In this document: in pieces, positions 1 through 7,444 of the stretch
Position numbering within the stretch: the stretch's first letter is position 1
Layout: each line of letters starts with the position of its first letter
Origin: a bacterium
Lineage (GTDB): Bacteria > Electryoneota > Electryoneia > Electryoneales > Electryoneaceae
Length of the DNA stretch: 26,586 nt
Direction of reading: 5' to 3'
Assembly (NCBI GenBank): GCA_028278125.1
Contig: JANQEY010000073.1
Location: forward strand, 1 to 26,586
Made by a program: the position numbers and the translations under genes
Notes under the pieces: generated by a model
The model's database searches: none
What the model saw: the letters and a program-made list of their open reading frames with translations, nothing else
What the model was told of the DNA's origin: nothing

Positions 1-212
1 TTTACTCGGTGTGTTCCAGTCCAGGGTTTGATGTTTTTGACACGAAGAATAATTTCAGAAGTCCCTAAGAATAAGACAATGAGTAGCAGGAGAAAAACAA
101 AGTAGAAGACAATGTGTTGCTTTCTTGTCCGATCAGTTAAAATTTCACGATTGTTAGAAATAAAATTCACCTTGAGATTGTTGAAGAAATATTTGCATTG
201 TGTTAGGAGCAT
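1..212 (-). CDS. Partial membrane-anchored protein (N-terminus only)
   Basis: An open frame on the minus strand runs from an ATG at 212 to the left edge without a stop, giving about 70 residues. It has a basic stretch (D-R-T-R-K-Q-H), then one hydrophobic segment (VFYFVFLLLLIVLFLG), then SEIILRVKNIKPW and HRV at the edge. This layout, a short cytoplasmic tail, one transmembrane helix and an E-x-x-L-R motif, resembles the N-terminus of membrane-anchored SGNH/GDSL-type hydrolases, but the catalytic part lies outside the window, so that is only a guess. No Shine-Dalgarno precedes the ATG; a GTG at 170 in the same frame is an alternative start. The gene points away from ogt's downstream end on the same strand, with about 150 bases between them. 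Confidence 0.4.
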   Translation of the reverse strand, partial: MLLTQCKYFFNNLKVNFISNNREILTDRTRKQHIVFYFVFLLLLIVLFLGTSEIILRVKNIKPWTGTHRV

Positions 213-362
213 CTAATAATACTAAAAGACAGCAAATAATATCAAGTCACAAGCATGATTATTTAGAACTTAAAGTACGTTGTAGAAGTGAGCACAACTA
301 TAGTTGGTGAGCTTTGCAGGAATTTTAATTATTTCATTTTACTACGTTTTATTTTCCAACTT

Positions 363-875
363 TTATTCGAACAATTCGGAACTGATTACACCCTCGATTT
401 CAAGGAGTTTCTTTTTTATATCCAGTCCACCTCCGAAGCCGGTTAATGATCCATCCGAGCCGATAACACGATGGCATGGAATTACAATGGGAACAGGATT
501 TTTTCCGTTGGCAAGTCCAACTGCCCTGACCGCCTTGGGATTGCCAATCCGGTTGGCAAGTTCACCATATGATATTGTCGTCCCATATGGAATTTTTGCC
601 AATTCAGCCCAGACTTGCAGCTGAAAATCGGTACCGGACAAGTGTGTTTTTACATTGAATGTTTTTATTTTACCATCAAGAAATTCACGGATTTCTTCTT
701 CTACCAGGCTACACTTTTCTGAACTCGGCATTATTTCCAAACCTGGCTTGGATTTGATCGAATCCGCGGTTTTTTTCTCGTTTCCGAAGAAGAGTCGGTG
801 TAGAATTCCATCTTCATCAACTAAAACCTTAATATTGCCTATTTTCGTATCAAAACTGCTCGAATAAAGGTCCAT
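363..875 (-). CDS. ogt: Methylated-DNA--protein-cysteine S-methyltransferase
   Basis: Repairs O6-alkylguanine and O4-alkylthymine in DNA by irreversible transfer of the alkyl group to its own cysteine. The 170-residue protein has the family's usual length. The active-site motif PCHRVIG is present with Cys134, and the DNA-binding helix has the arginine finger at Arg117 (KAVRAVG), 17 residues before the cysteine as in human MGMT. The N-terminal ~75 residues match the variable ribonuclease-H-like domain. Its ATG overlaps the TGA of the upstream Ada/AlkA fusion by one base (TGATG), so translation is very likely coupled. This gene supplies the methyltransferase half that E. coli Ada carries at its C-terminus. 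No clear terminator follows. Confidence 0.95.
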   Translation of the reverse strand: MDLYSSSFDTKIGNIKVLVDEDGILHRLFFGNEKKTADSIKSKPGLEIMPSSEKCSLVEEEIREFLDGKIKTFNVKTHLSGTDFQLQVWAELAKIPYGTTISYGELANRIGNPKAVRAVGLANGKNPVPIVIPCHRVIGSDGSLTGFGGGLDIKKKLLEIEGVISSELFE

Positions 876-2338
876 CAGTTATCCCCTGCTCCCATCCAGA
901 GATGAAATGTGGCCAGGCTTCTATATGGCTCAAACGGTTTCATCAGTTCCATTACTTCGTCTCTACCCGGGTTATTGTCCAGGTTGTAGAATTTTTTCAG
1001 TCCTGCTACTAATCCGGTGTCACCTAACGGTACACAATCAATAAAACCCAGGCAGCGCATCATAAGGTAGTTTACCGACCATGGTCCGAAACCTCGTAAT
1101 GCCAATAACGTTTTTTCTATTTTACCTGCGTTTTGAGTCCGGAGTTTATCCAGGTCCAGCGTCCCCTCGACAATCTTTTTTGAAACATCCAATAGATATT
1201 CAGCCTTCCTAGTGCTGAAACCACATTTTTTCAGGTCATTTATCTTCAACTTCACGATATCTTCGGGATCAGGAGGATAATACATCCCATTTTCAGACTT
1301 TTTATTACAAAGTTCTATTAATGCTGACCTGAGCTTTTTTGCAACTGCTACTGTGACTGCCTGGCCTGCTATTACCCAGACTATCCCTTCAAACATGTTT
1401 GGCGTTTGCGGGATACGCATTCCACGGTGATTTTTTACCAGTTTCGACAGCGACTCATTAGCCATCATCTTCCGTTCAAATTGTTGTGGTTCAATTGTCA
1501 GTCCCAGCAGTCGCAGAACCGTTTTGTGAACCTCAACCATCAGCTCGGGATTAGTTTTTCGATGGTTCGTAATTTCGCATAAAGCTGAGTATTCTTTGAT
1601 TGTGATTCGTAGAATAGTGTTTTCTCCATCGATACTGATCGTCTTATCAATGATAATTTCTTTCTTATTCTCTGATCCCTCCACTTTCAGAATAAAATCC
1701 GGATTGTTCCCCTCCCAGGAATGATGTTTGACTAATAAATCCTTACGGTAGTCAGAAGGGAGCTGCAGAATGAAATGATTATTTGAGATAATTTTGTGGT
1801 ATTCTTTCGGGCTTACCCGCGTAATTTCCTTAAACCCGGCAAAAAATGTTGACTGATTTTCATAACCTGAAAGTGCCGCAATTTCCAGAAGACTTTTATC
1901 CGTTTCGGTGAGCAACTTGCATGCATGATCTATTCTTGCCTTTTTCAGGAGTGAACTGAATGAAGATTGGTAGTACACCCTCAGTAGCCGCGTAAGTTTG
2001 GTTTTTCCGATTCCCGAAAACTCCGCCAGTAAACCCAGGCTGATATTTTTGCTGAAATTGGAAATGATATAACCATAAGCGTCTTCAGCCAGTAGTTCGT
2101 CAGGATCTATATTCCTGTAAAAAAGATCAGGCCGACATCTTTTACAGGGACGCAATCCGTATTCCTTTGCTTCAATTTCCTGCTTAAAAAACTTTATGTT
2201 TTCAGCTTTAGGTTTCCTGGCAGTGCACGACGGTAGACAGTATATTCCGGTGGTTAATACACCGGTTATAAACCTGCCATCTGATTTCTGATCACGGGAA
2301 AAGGCCAATTCCAGCATTTTATCACGATTGAGTTTCAT
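875..2338 (-). CDS. alkA: Ada-type regulator fused to 3-methyladenine DNA glycosylase (AdaA-AlkA)
   Basis: Multidomain alkylation-response protein of 487 residues. Residues 1-75 form an Ada zinc/methyl-acceptor domain with Cys34, Cys38, Cys65 and Cys68 (YCLPSC, PCKRC), the same spacing as Cys38/42/69/72 of E. coli Ada; the first is the expected methylphosphotriester acceptor. Residues ~80-185 are an AraC-type helix-turn-helix pair. Residues ~200-290 match AlkA_N, and ~300-487 are the HhH-GPD glycosylase with LRGFGPW and the likely catalytic Asp440 (PLGDTG). The open frame extends upstream to 2452, but homology begins at the ATG at 2338, which also avoids overlap with the gene before it; an ATG at residue 8 is another possible start. 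No strong Shine-Dalgarno is visible. Methylation of the Ada domain probably activates transcription of this operon (known for Ada; inferred here). Confidence 0.93.
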   Translation of the reverse strand: MKLNRDKMLELAFSRDQKSDGRFITGVLTTGIYCLPSCTARKPKAENIKFFKQEIEAKEYGLRPCKRCRPDLFYRNIDPDELLAEDAYGYIISNFSKNISLGLLAEFSGIGKTKLTRLLRVYYQSSFSSLLKKARIDHACKLLTETDKSLLEIAALSGYENQSTFFAGFKEITRVSPKEYHKIISNNHFILQLPSDYRKDLLVKHHSWEGNNPDFILKVEGSENKKEIIIDKTISIDGENTILRITIKEYSALCEITNHRKTNPELMVEVHKTVLRLLGLTIEPQQFERKMMANESLSKLVKNHRGMRIPQTPNMFEGIVWVIAGQAVTVAVAKKLRSALIELCNKKSENGMYYPPDPEDIVKLKINDLKKCGFSTRKAEYLLDVSKKIVEGTLDLDKLRTQNAGKIEKTLLALRGFGPWSVNYLMMRCLGFIDCVPLGDTGLVAGLKKFYNLDNNPGRDEVMELMKPFEPYRSLATFHLWMGAGDN

Positions 2339-2405
2339 AAAGAGAAAAATAAGGTTGTTTACAGAAGAATTCTTCCGGTTTTGTTCGTTCGAATTTCTCG
2401 TGAGT

Positions 2406-2669
2406 TTATTTCTCTTCGACAAAGAAACATTCACCCTCAATAACTCCAGCAATTCTGCCGGCTTCTTCAGCTTCAGGTGAATTCATGAAGGCTTCAGCTT
2501 TAGACCTGTCGTGAACTTTAAAGAGGAAAAACACATCATTGGGATTATCCATGTTTGTCCAGATTTTTAATGCCTCAATGCCTGAAATTTCATGCGAAAC
2601 CGCGTGTGACTGGAACACTTCATACCATTTGTCAAAGTCTTTAACCAGGTTTCTACATAGTAATTGCAT
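2406..2669 (-). CDS. Small conserved hypothetical protein, ferredoxin-like alpha/beta fold
   Basis: An 87-residue soluble protein with no signal peptide or membrane segment. The pattern of MQLLCRNLVKDFDKWYEVF, a short central strand (DVFFLFKVHD), the helix KAEAFMNSPEAEEAG and a last strand (GECFFVEE) fits the dimeric alpha/beta-barrel fold of antibiotic-biosynthesis-monooxygenase-like and related small proteins. I do not know its function. The ATG at 2669 is chosen over the upstream one at 2699 because GGAG lies six bases before it and because homologous small proteins begin with this strand. It lies 67 bases upstream of the alkA fusion on the same strand, so cotranscription is possible. A terminator separates it from the tRNA gene upstream. 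Confidence 0.75.
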   Translation of the reverse strand: MQLLCRNLVKDFDKWYEVFQSHAVSHEISGIEALKIWTNMDNPNDVFFLFKVHDRSKAEAFMNSPEAEEAGRIAGVIEGECFFVEEK

Positions 2670-2717
2670 ATTCAACTCCACTGTTGTGCTATCTTTCAAT
2701 GTAAATAATCAGGAGAC

Positions 2718-2749
2718 AATAAAAAATCCCAGCTATGTGGCTGGGATTT
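2718..2749 (-). terminator. Rho-independent terminator after tRNA-Ser
   Basis: A perfect ten-pair stem (AATCCCAGC against GCTGGGATT plus one outer pair) with a six-base loop is followed on the minus strand by a T-run (complement of 2721-2726). It lies nine bases past the tRNA 3' end, so it terminates the tRNA transcript before the small hypothetical gene. Confidence 0.88.
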
Positions 2750-2756
2750 ATAATTT

Positions 2757-2843
<87 letters not shown>

Positions 2844-2991
2844 TGGTACTATAATAATCTGTAATAATTCCGATTGGGCTGTTCATTGCTTTCAACTCAA
2901 TACTGGAACGGGAATGAAAATAATTGTTTCCGCCATCCGATGCAATTAAGAAATAATACCTCCGAGGTTGTTTTATCTGATCAGCAAATCC

Positions 2992-3495
2992 TCACACCTC
3001 GATACCAAGCCTTTTCCGCGTATAGGGAATAAGTCCTCCTGCTTCGATAATACCGAAGAAAAAATCGTTAAAGGGTGGAAATGTAAGCACTTCACCATTA
3101 CCACGGACCTCACCCTTTTCAAAGTCGATCTCTATCTCATCACCGTGATTGAATATCTCCTGAACCTTCTCGTGGGTGATAAGAGGAAGTCCGACGTTTA
3201 CACCATTCCTGAAATAAATCCGGCTATACGACGAAGCGATAACCGCACCGACACCCTTAACCTTGATACATACAGCGGCCTGTTCTCGGCTGGAACCACA
3301 TCCAAAATTTTTCCCCGCAATTATAACGTCACCCGGTTTAACATTCCCGGCAAATTCCGAGTCGAGATCCTCAAGTGCGTAGTTACCCATGTCTTCCGGC
3401 TCACTTACTGTATATGTGTATTTACCGGGGAAAATGACGTCTGTATTGATATCATCACCGTATTTCCAGACCCGTCCATTGATTACCTTTTCCAT
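2992..3495 (-). CDS. leuD: 3-isopropylmalate/homoaconitate dehydratase, small subunit (LeuD-like)
   Basis: Swivelling-domain subunit of a two-subunit aconitase-family hydro-lyase that isomerises a 2-hydroxy-tricarboxylate such as 2- and 3-isopropylmalate. At 167 residues it is the short, archaeal/clostridial-like form. Visible motifs are [13 protein letters not shown] near residue 14 and the substrate-binding loop [11 protein letters not shown]. The substrate-selectivity loop reads Y26-T-Y-T rather than the Y-L-x-x usual in characterised short-form isopropylmalate and homoaconitate subunits, so substrate assignment is open. GGAG lies about seven bases before the ATG. The gene follows the large subunit by 22 bases, in one operon. 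No leuA or leuB is in the window. It is surely a dehydratase small subunit; the leucine-pathway name is the likeliest choice. Confidence 0.85.
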   Translation of the reverse strand: MEKVINGRVWKYGDDINTDVIFPGKYTYTVSEPEDMGNYALEDLDSEFAGNVKPGDVIIAGKNFGCGSSREQAAVCIKVKGVGAVIASSYSRIYFRNGVNVGLPLITHEKVQEIFNHGDEIEIDFEKGEVRGNGEVLTFPPFNDFFFGIIEAGGLIPYTRKRLGIEV

Positions 3496-3517
3496 TTATA
3501 TCTCCAAAATGTTTTAA

Positions 3518-4819
3518 TTACTGGTCTGTATCAGCAATTTCTTCCCTGATTTTCAGGAGATCGATCGGGATTTCACGGGGATCGGAAATCTTACCTGTAA
3601 TTGCGGTAACTGCCGCGGTATGAGGGCTTGCCAGGTATACTTCCGATTCCTTGTTACCCATTCTTCCGCGGAAGTTACGATTAGCCGTGGAAAGTGTCTT
3701 TTCTTCGTTGGCCGGGACACCCATATGGTTACCCATACATGGACCGCAACCGGGAGTTCCCAATGTTCCACCCGCTGAGATAATGGTATCCATATAACCC
3801 AGACGCATTGCACCGATTAACTGTTTTGTACTCGCCGGGATGACTATCAGCCGGATATCCGGGTTGATCTTCCTGCCTTTAAGAACATGTGCGAGGATTG
3901 CCAGGTCCTCAAGACGTCCATTTGTACACGTCCCGACAAATACCTGCTGGACAGTCTCACCGGCTATCTCCGATACCGGATTTACATTATCGACTGTATG
4001 CGGACATGCAATCATTGGTTCGAGTTCATTGAGTTTATAATCCAAGTCTTCCACGTAGGTTGCACCGGGATCAGAGAATATCGGCTCGTAGTCCTTCTTT
4101 GCTTTCCCTTCAAGATACTTGTAGACAATCTCATCAGGTGGGATGTACCCGACCTTTCCACCCATCTCAACAGTAAGATTGGCTAATGTCATCCTTTCCG
4201 GGACGGTAAATTGATGTGCTGCCTTACCGTCAAACTCAACTGCACGATATAACGCTCCATCAGCTTTTATCTGGCCCATGATTCTAAGTGCCAGGTCCTT
4301 AACATATACACCATCCTGGAAATTTCCGTGAATGTCAAAACGCATGGTATCAGGAACACGGAACCAGATTTTGCCTGTAGCCATGATCACCGCGGTTTCA
4401 GAACGGGTAACACCAGTCGCGAATGCACCGAATGCACCGTAGGTACATGTGTGCGAATCCGAACCTGTCATTATGGTACCCGGCAGGCAATGTCCGTTTT
4501 CCGATAACACCTGGTGGCAGACACCATGGTTGATGTCGTAAAAATTAGCGATTCCCTGGTCTTTTACAAATTCACGGATATCCTTATGGTTTTGAGCGAA
4601 TTTCTCGTTGGCTGGCGGGACACAATGATCGAGAACTATTACATGTGTATCGGGATTAAATAATCTTTCAACTCCTATTTTTTCAAATGTTTTTGAAATG
4701 GCGGCGGTATTATCATGGCTCATCGCCACATCTGGTGTCACCTCAACTATTTCACCAGGTACAACCTCACTCTTTCCACAATACCTGGCCAGTACTTTCT
4801 CCGAAAACGTTTTAGGCAT
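3518..4819 (-). CDS. leuC: 3-isopropylmalate/homoaconitate dehydratase, large subunit (LeuC-like)
   Basis: Catalytic [4Fe-4S] subunit of the aconitase family, 433 residues, a normal length for the HacA/LeuC two-subunit form. The three cluster cysteines are Cys298 in VGTCTNGR and Cys358 and Cys361 in GTPGCGPCMGN. Other family signatures are LDHCVPP, the GSDSHTCTYGAFG stretch, and NRNFRGRMGN near the C-terminus. Start: ATG with GGAG about seven bases upstream. It is the first gene of a two-gene operon with the small subunit. Together they would make the second step of leucine synthesis; because the pair stands alone, homoaconitase, citramalate-type or other 2-hydroxyacid roles cannot be excluded. 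A roughly 400-base gap upstream separates it from the divergent TonB-domain gene and should hold its promoter. Confidence 0.9.
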   Translation of the reverse strand: MPKTFSEKVLARYCGKSEVVPGEIVEVTPDVAMSHDNTAAISKTFEKIGVERLFNPDTHVIVLDHCVPPANEKFAQNHKDIREFVKDQGIANFYDINHGVCHQVLSENGHCLPGTIMTGSDSHTCTYGAFGAFATGVTRSETAVIMATGKIWFRVPDTMRFDIHGNFQDGVYVKDLALRIMGQIKADGALYRAVEFDGKAAHQFTVPERMTLANLTVEMGGKVGYIPPDEIVYKYLEGKAKKDYEPIFSDPGATYVEDLDYKLNELEPMIACPHTVDNVNPVSEIAGETVQQVFVGTCTNGRLEDLAILAHVLKGRKINPDIRLIVIPASTKQLIGAMRLGYMDTIISAGGTLGTPGCGPCMGNHMGVPANEEKTLSTANRNFRGRMGNKESEVYLASPHTAAVTAITGKISDPREIPIDLLKIREEIADTDQ

Positions 4820-5234
4820 TGGTTACTCCGGGATTATTAAAATGTATAAACCATCCTGCTGATTAAGTCGTGCAATGTACCTGTTTAAAAAATTGTATGC
4901 CATATCAATAATCAATCTGAGGCTCGCTGTTATTGTTTGTTTATTATCCACATATGCTAAGCTTGAACAGAAACATTGCCTGAAAAAAATGCGTCAGGAA
5001 TAACCTTCGTCTCTATATTTACTGTAGCGTAATGAAACAGTGAAGTTTCAAAATAGACCTCCCTGAAAGCACTGGTACTGAACCATTTAAAATTGAAGAG
5101 ACATTACAAGGATAGATATTCCTTTATTTATAAGGATAGTGTGACGATAAAATGTAAAAATCTCCCCGGATGACATGCTGGCATGGTCATTGCTTTTAAG
5201 TCTGTTGAGAGCCGGATAGTAGGAGGGATTAAAT
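4820..5234. other. Divergent intergenic region (promoters, candidate operator)
   Basis: About 415 bases between two divergent genes, without a credible coding frame. It ends with a very strong Shine-Dalgarno, AGGAGGG at 5221-5227, for the plus-strand gene. A near-palindrome at 5171-5189 (TGACATGC-TG-GCATGGTCA, one-base bulge) lies 45 bases upstream of that start and could be an operator or hairpin. I find no convincing sigma-70 -35/-10 pair for either gene, and no leucine leader peptide or T-box upstream of leuC. Confidence 0.5.
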
Positions 5235-5693
5235 ATGACACGTAGAAGCATGCTCTCATTATTTATTTTAATAATGATTATCGGGATTATTCCTGCCGGG
5301 ATGGCAGCTGAGTTTAACAAGGTAAAACCGGAAGAGATTAACGCGAAGTTCGATGACCCGAAGCTTATTAAACAGGTTAAACCAGAAAGATATTTCTATA
5401 CCGGCAGCAGGGAAGTCGAAGGTTATGTCACACTTGAATTGACCGTTAATACCGAAGGTGTAGTAGAAAGCGCCAGGGTTATCTACAAAACCAGTAATCT
5501 CGCGGTTAACAACGCGATTGATGCCGTTGCCGAGTGGGAGTTTACCCCTGCAAAGCTTGATGGTATGCCGGTTCGTTCACTGGTTTGTTACAGCCTGCCA
5601 TTTGGCAGAAACCTTGAAATCCTTGAGGATCGTAAATACGAAAAGAAACTACTTCTTGATGACGAAACACTGGCGATGTATTCAAACCGTTAA
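5235..5693 (+). CDS. Secreted stand-alone TonB C-terminal-domain protein
   Basis: A 152-residue protein with an N-terminal signal sequence (MTRRSMLSLFILIMII, cleavage near AGMAA at 24-25) and then a TonB_C domain at about 45-130: EGYVTLELTVNTEGVV, an alternating helix NNAIDAVAEWEFTPA and the closing strand. In TonB this domain touches the TonB box of outer-membrane receptors and transmits energy from ExbBD. Here the usual uncleaved membrane anchor and proline-rich spacer are missing, so the protein looks periplasmic rather than energy-coupled; the hydrophobic start could still stay uncleaved as a short anchor. No exbB/exbD is nearby. A strong AGGAGGG lies seven bases before the ATG and a strong terminator follows, so it is probably transcribed alone. 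Confidence 0.82.
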   Translation: MTRRSMLSLFILIMIIGIIPAGMAAEFNKVKPEEINAKFDDPKLIKQVKPERYFYTGSREVEGYVTLELTVNTEGVVESARVIYKTSNLAVNNAIDAVAEWEFTPAKLDGMPVRSLVCYSLPFGRNLEILEDRKYEKKLLLDDETLAMYSNR

Positions 5694-5710
5694 TCAACAA
5701 GTCTCCTTCT

Positions 5711-5734
5711 TGTAAAAATCCCCGGATTTTTACA
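5711..5734. repeat. Perfect 11-bp inverted repeat
   Basis: TGTAAAAATCC, two C bases, then GGATTTTTACA: a perfect inverted repeat 18 bases past the stop of the TonB-domain gene. A similar half-site (TGTAAAAATC, then TCCCCGGAT) occurs at about 5153-5171 upstream of the same gene. It could help 3' end formation with the next hairpin or be a protein-binding site. Confidence 0.6.
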
Positions 5735-5753
5735 AATACTGAACCAGCACACA

Positions 5754-5787
5754 AAACGGCTCAATAAGTAAGATTGAGCCGTTTTTC
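5754..5787 (+). terminator. Rho-independent terminator of the TonB-domain gene
   Basis: A perfect 12-pair stem (AAACGGCTCAAT with ATTGAGCCGTTT), a seven-base loop, then TTTTTCT. It lies 60 bases after the stop codon at 5693. Confidence 0.92.
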
Positions 5788-5871
5788 TATTGGACGACTT
5801 TCACAGCTTTGTATCTGATTAGAACCAGTATTTTACCTTGTTTGATTTATATGACCTAAAACTGCAGTCCG

Positions 5872-5909
5872 GGTGGCCCGACATTCCGCCAATGGGCGGA
5901 TTTGTCGGG
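5872..5909 (+). repeat. REP-like element, downstream side of the RAYT gene
   Basis: A GGTGG head is directly followed by an imperfect hairpin, CCCGACA-TT-CCGCC, loop, GGCGG-AT-TTGTCGGG, with a small asymmetric internal loop. That head-plus-bulged-hairpin layout is the one known for bacterial REP elements acted on by RAYT transposases. It is nearly identical to the copy at 6556-6592 but in the opposite orientation. It lies 41 bases past the stop of the transposase gene. Confidence 0.85.
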
Positions 5910-5950
5910 TTTCAAAACCATTTATAATTTCCTTTTTAAAGTAGATATCT

Positions 5951-6517
5951 TCATAAGACGGGCAAATTGACAGGGTTTATTATATTGTGATTTCCCGATT
6001 CCCATTCATTGAAGCTGCTCCACATATATTCATCCGGATTCTGAACAAGCCCTGATCGAACCGGGTTTCTGTGAATATACCCGACAGTTTGTCTTATCTT
6101 ATCGGGACTCCATAGACTTCTGTCATATCCCCCACCTCTCTGCCAAAACTGGGGATTTTGTTTTTGGTTCAGCAAGGAATCCCATAGCTGCGGATGATTC
6201 TCAAATATCCACTGTAGTGTTTCAATCGCTGCAGATCTTTTTAACCTGGCAATAAATTTCCTAATTAAGGAGTTACCAGATGCAAAAAGTAGCAGGTGTA
6301 CATGGTTTGGCATGAGGACATATGCCCATACTTCAACACCTTGCTTTATCGACTGTTCTTTAAAATGTTCCAGGAAAATGCTGCATGTCTCTTCAAAACG
6401 CAATAATCTCTTTCGGCGGTAACATCCAAAAGTTAATAACCGAGCAGTGCCTAGGGTTTCTTCGCGTTGTGGTTTGGGTTTACGCAACTTATCAATATGA
6501 TAGTTGTTTTCATGCAA
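5951..6517 (-). CDS. REP-associated tyrosine transposase (RAYT, Y1_Tnp family)
   Basis: A 188-residue single-strand DNA endonuclease/transposase of the HUH superfamily. The metal-binding HUH motif is MPNHVHLLL (His72, His74), and the catalytic tyrosine is Tyr147 in VGYIHRNPVRSGLV, the signature that separates RAYTs from IS200/IS605 TnpA. FWQRGGGYDRSLW is a further family motif. RAYTs cut and join single-stranded REP hairpins; they are usually domesticated, single-copy genes flanked by the REPs they process (known for the family). Here inverted REP-like hairpins lie 41 bases downstream and 38 bases upstream of the gene. Start: ATG at 6517; no strong Shine-Dalgarno, which is common for poorly expressed transposases. 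All key residues are intact, so it may be active. Confidence 0.95.
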   Translation of the reverse strand: MHENNYHIDKLRKPKPQREETLGTARLLTFGCYRRKRLLRFEETCSIFLEHFKEQSIKQGVEVWAYVLMPNHVHLLLFASGNSLIRKFIARLKRSAAIETLQWIFENHPQLWDSLLNQKQNPQFWQRGGGYDRSLWSPDKIRQTVGYIHRNPVRSGLVQNPDEYMWSSFNEWESGNHNIINPVNLPVL

Positions 6518-6555
6518 TTACTTTGTATCCTAATAGTAATTCTTAAACCATGACA

Positions 6556-6592
6556 CCCGACAAATCCGCCTTTGGCGGAATGTCGGGCCACC
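6556..6592 (-). repeat. REP-like element, upstream side of the RAYT gene
   Basis: On the minus strand it reads GGTGG, then CCCGACA-TT-CCGCC, a short AAA loop, and GGCGG-AT-TTGTCGGG. Apart from the loop it matches the 5872-5909 copy, in inverted orientation. It lies 38 bases before the transposase start codon, on the transposase's own strand. Confidence 0.85.
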
Positions 6593-6664
6593 CCTCTATT
6601 TCGAATTATCTACAGTATACCCATAAGAATAAATATCATACGTGCAAAAGACATGATGATCCCC

Positions 6665-7444
6665 CTAAAGTTTTTTTACTATTAGTTTCTTTTGACTCAG
6701 GTGAAAGTTGAAGCGTCTGTATATTGTATTTTCAATTTGTATAGGCTCTATTTCTGTAATTTCAGTACTATTGCGATAATCCATATGAATAAACGTAATG
6801 GTTGGCATATCAGTTACGTCAATACTATCACCAATCCCAGTGTAAATGAATCCTACGAAATAGTTAGTAAAATCATCTTGAATGTATACCCAGATCCTCT
6901 CAATATTGTCTTCGAGAAAGCTATCAACTTCGATGTAATCTGAATCTATGAAAAGGGTATCTCCTATTCCTGGTTTAAGCAGAATTGGCTGGTGTACACT
7001 GATACTGTCATCTAGTGAATGACTGTTATTCATAATTATTTTATATTTTAGATAAGTATCAGGTGTTAAACCCTCTGGGAATTGAATGTCATATCCAGGT
7101 AACGGTAACATGCTGTAACCATAAGAAGTACTATCAACAACAATAGTCGCGGAAGTTATAGCTGTATCGTAAGGTGTTGATGAGTCTACAGGTTGGAAAA
7201 TATCTATAGTTAGTGTTGATTTATCAGGATGGTACGGGTAATAATTATGGACAATCCCTGCTTCAATCTTAATTGATTCATTAGAGTCCTCTTGATTAAG
7301 AATACTACAACCGTTGAAGACAAGTGTGATTAATATCGTAATAATTAAACATTTAGAGTTAGGATTACATTTTCTTGAGAAGTTTGTAAGAAATATGAGA
7401 GGTAGGGCTATTAAGGCTCCATGACGACAGTAAAATAATTTCAT
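6665..7444 (-). CDS. Putative lipoprotein of unknown function
   Basis: I do not recognise this 259-residue protein. A hydrophobic stretch (KCLIITILITLVFNGCS) ends in a lipobox-like F-N-G-Cys46, so lipidation is plausible; the mature part is beta-rich and acidic with repeated D-S/T pairs and no known motif, suggesting an extracytoplasmic beta domain. The 45 residues before the cysteine are long for a signal peptide and include a second hydrophobic stretch; no in-frame ATG lies closer and no Shine-Dalgarno precedes the ATG at 7444, so the true start may be a rare codon inside. Base composition is clearly more AT-rich than the neighbouring operon. Next to a RAYT, this suggests an accessory or recently acquired gene. 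Confidence 0.6.
   Translation of the reverse strand: MKLFYCRHGALIALPLIFLTNFSRKCNPNSKCLIITILITLVFNGCSILNQEDSNESIKIEAGIVHNYYPYHPDKSTLTIDIFQPVDSSTPYDTAITSATIVVDSTSYGYSMLPLPGYDIQFPEGLTPDTYLKYKIIMNNSHSLDDSISVHQPILLKPGIGDTLFIDSDYIEVDSFLEDNIERIWVYIQDDFTNYFVGFIYTGIGDSIDVTDMPTITFIHMDYRNSTEITEIEPIQIENTIYRRFNFHLSQKKLIVKKL

Noticed and set aside
2950..2991. Terminator after leuD (ACCTCGGAGGT)
   Set aside because: The palindrome leaves a one-base loop and has no proper T-run, so it would not form a normal terminator hairpin.
4820..5000. Leucine attenuator or T-box upstream of leuC
   Set aside because: No run of leucine codons, T-box motif or terminator hairpin was found on the minus strand.
5951..6517. 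IS200/IS605 insertion sequence
   Set aside because: The Y-I-H-R-N-P-V signature and the REP-like hairpins identify a RAYT; there is no tnpB and no IS200-type end.
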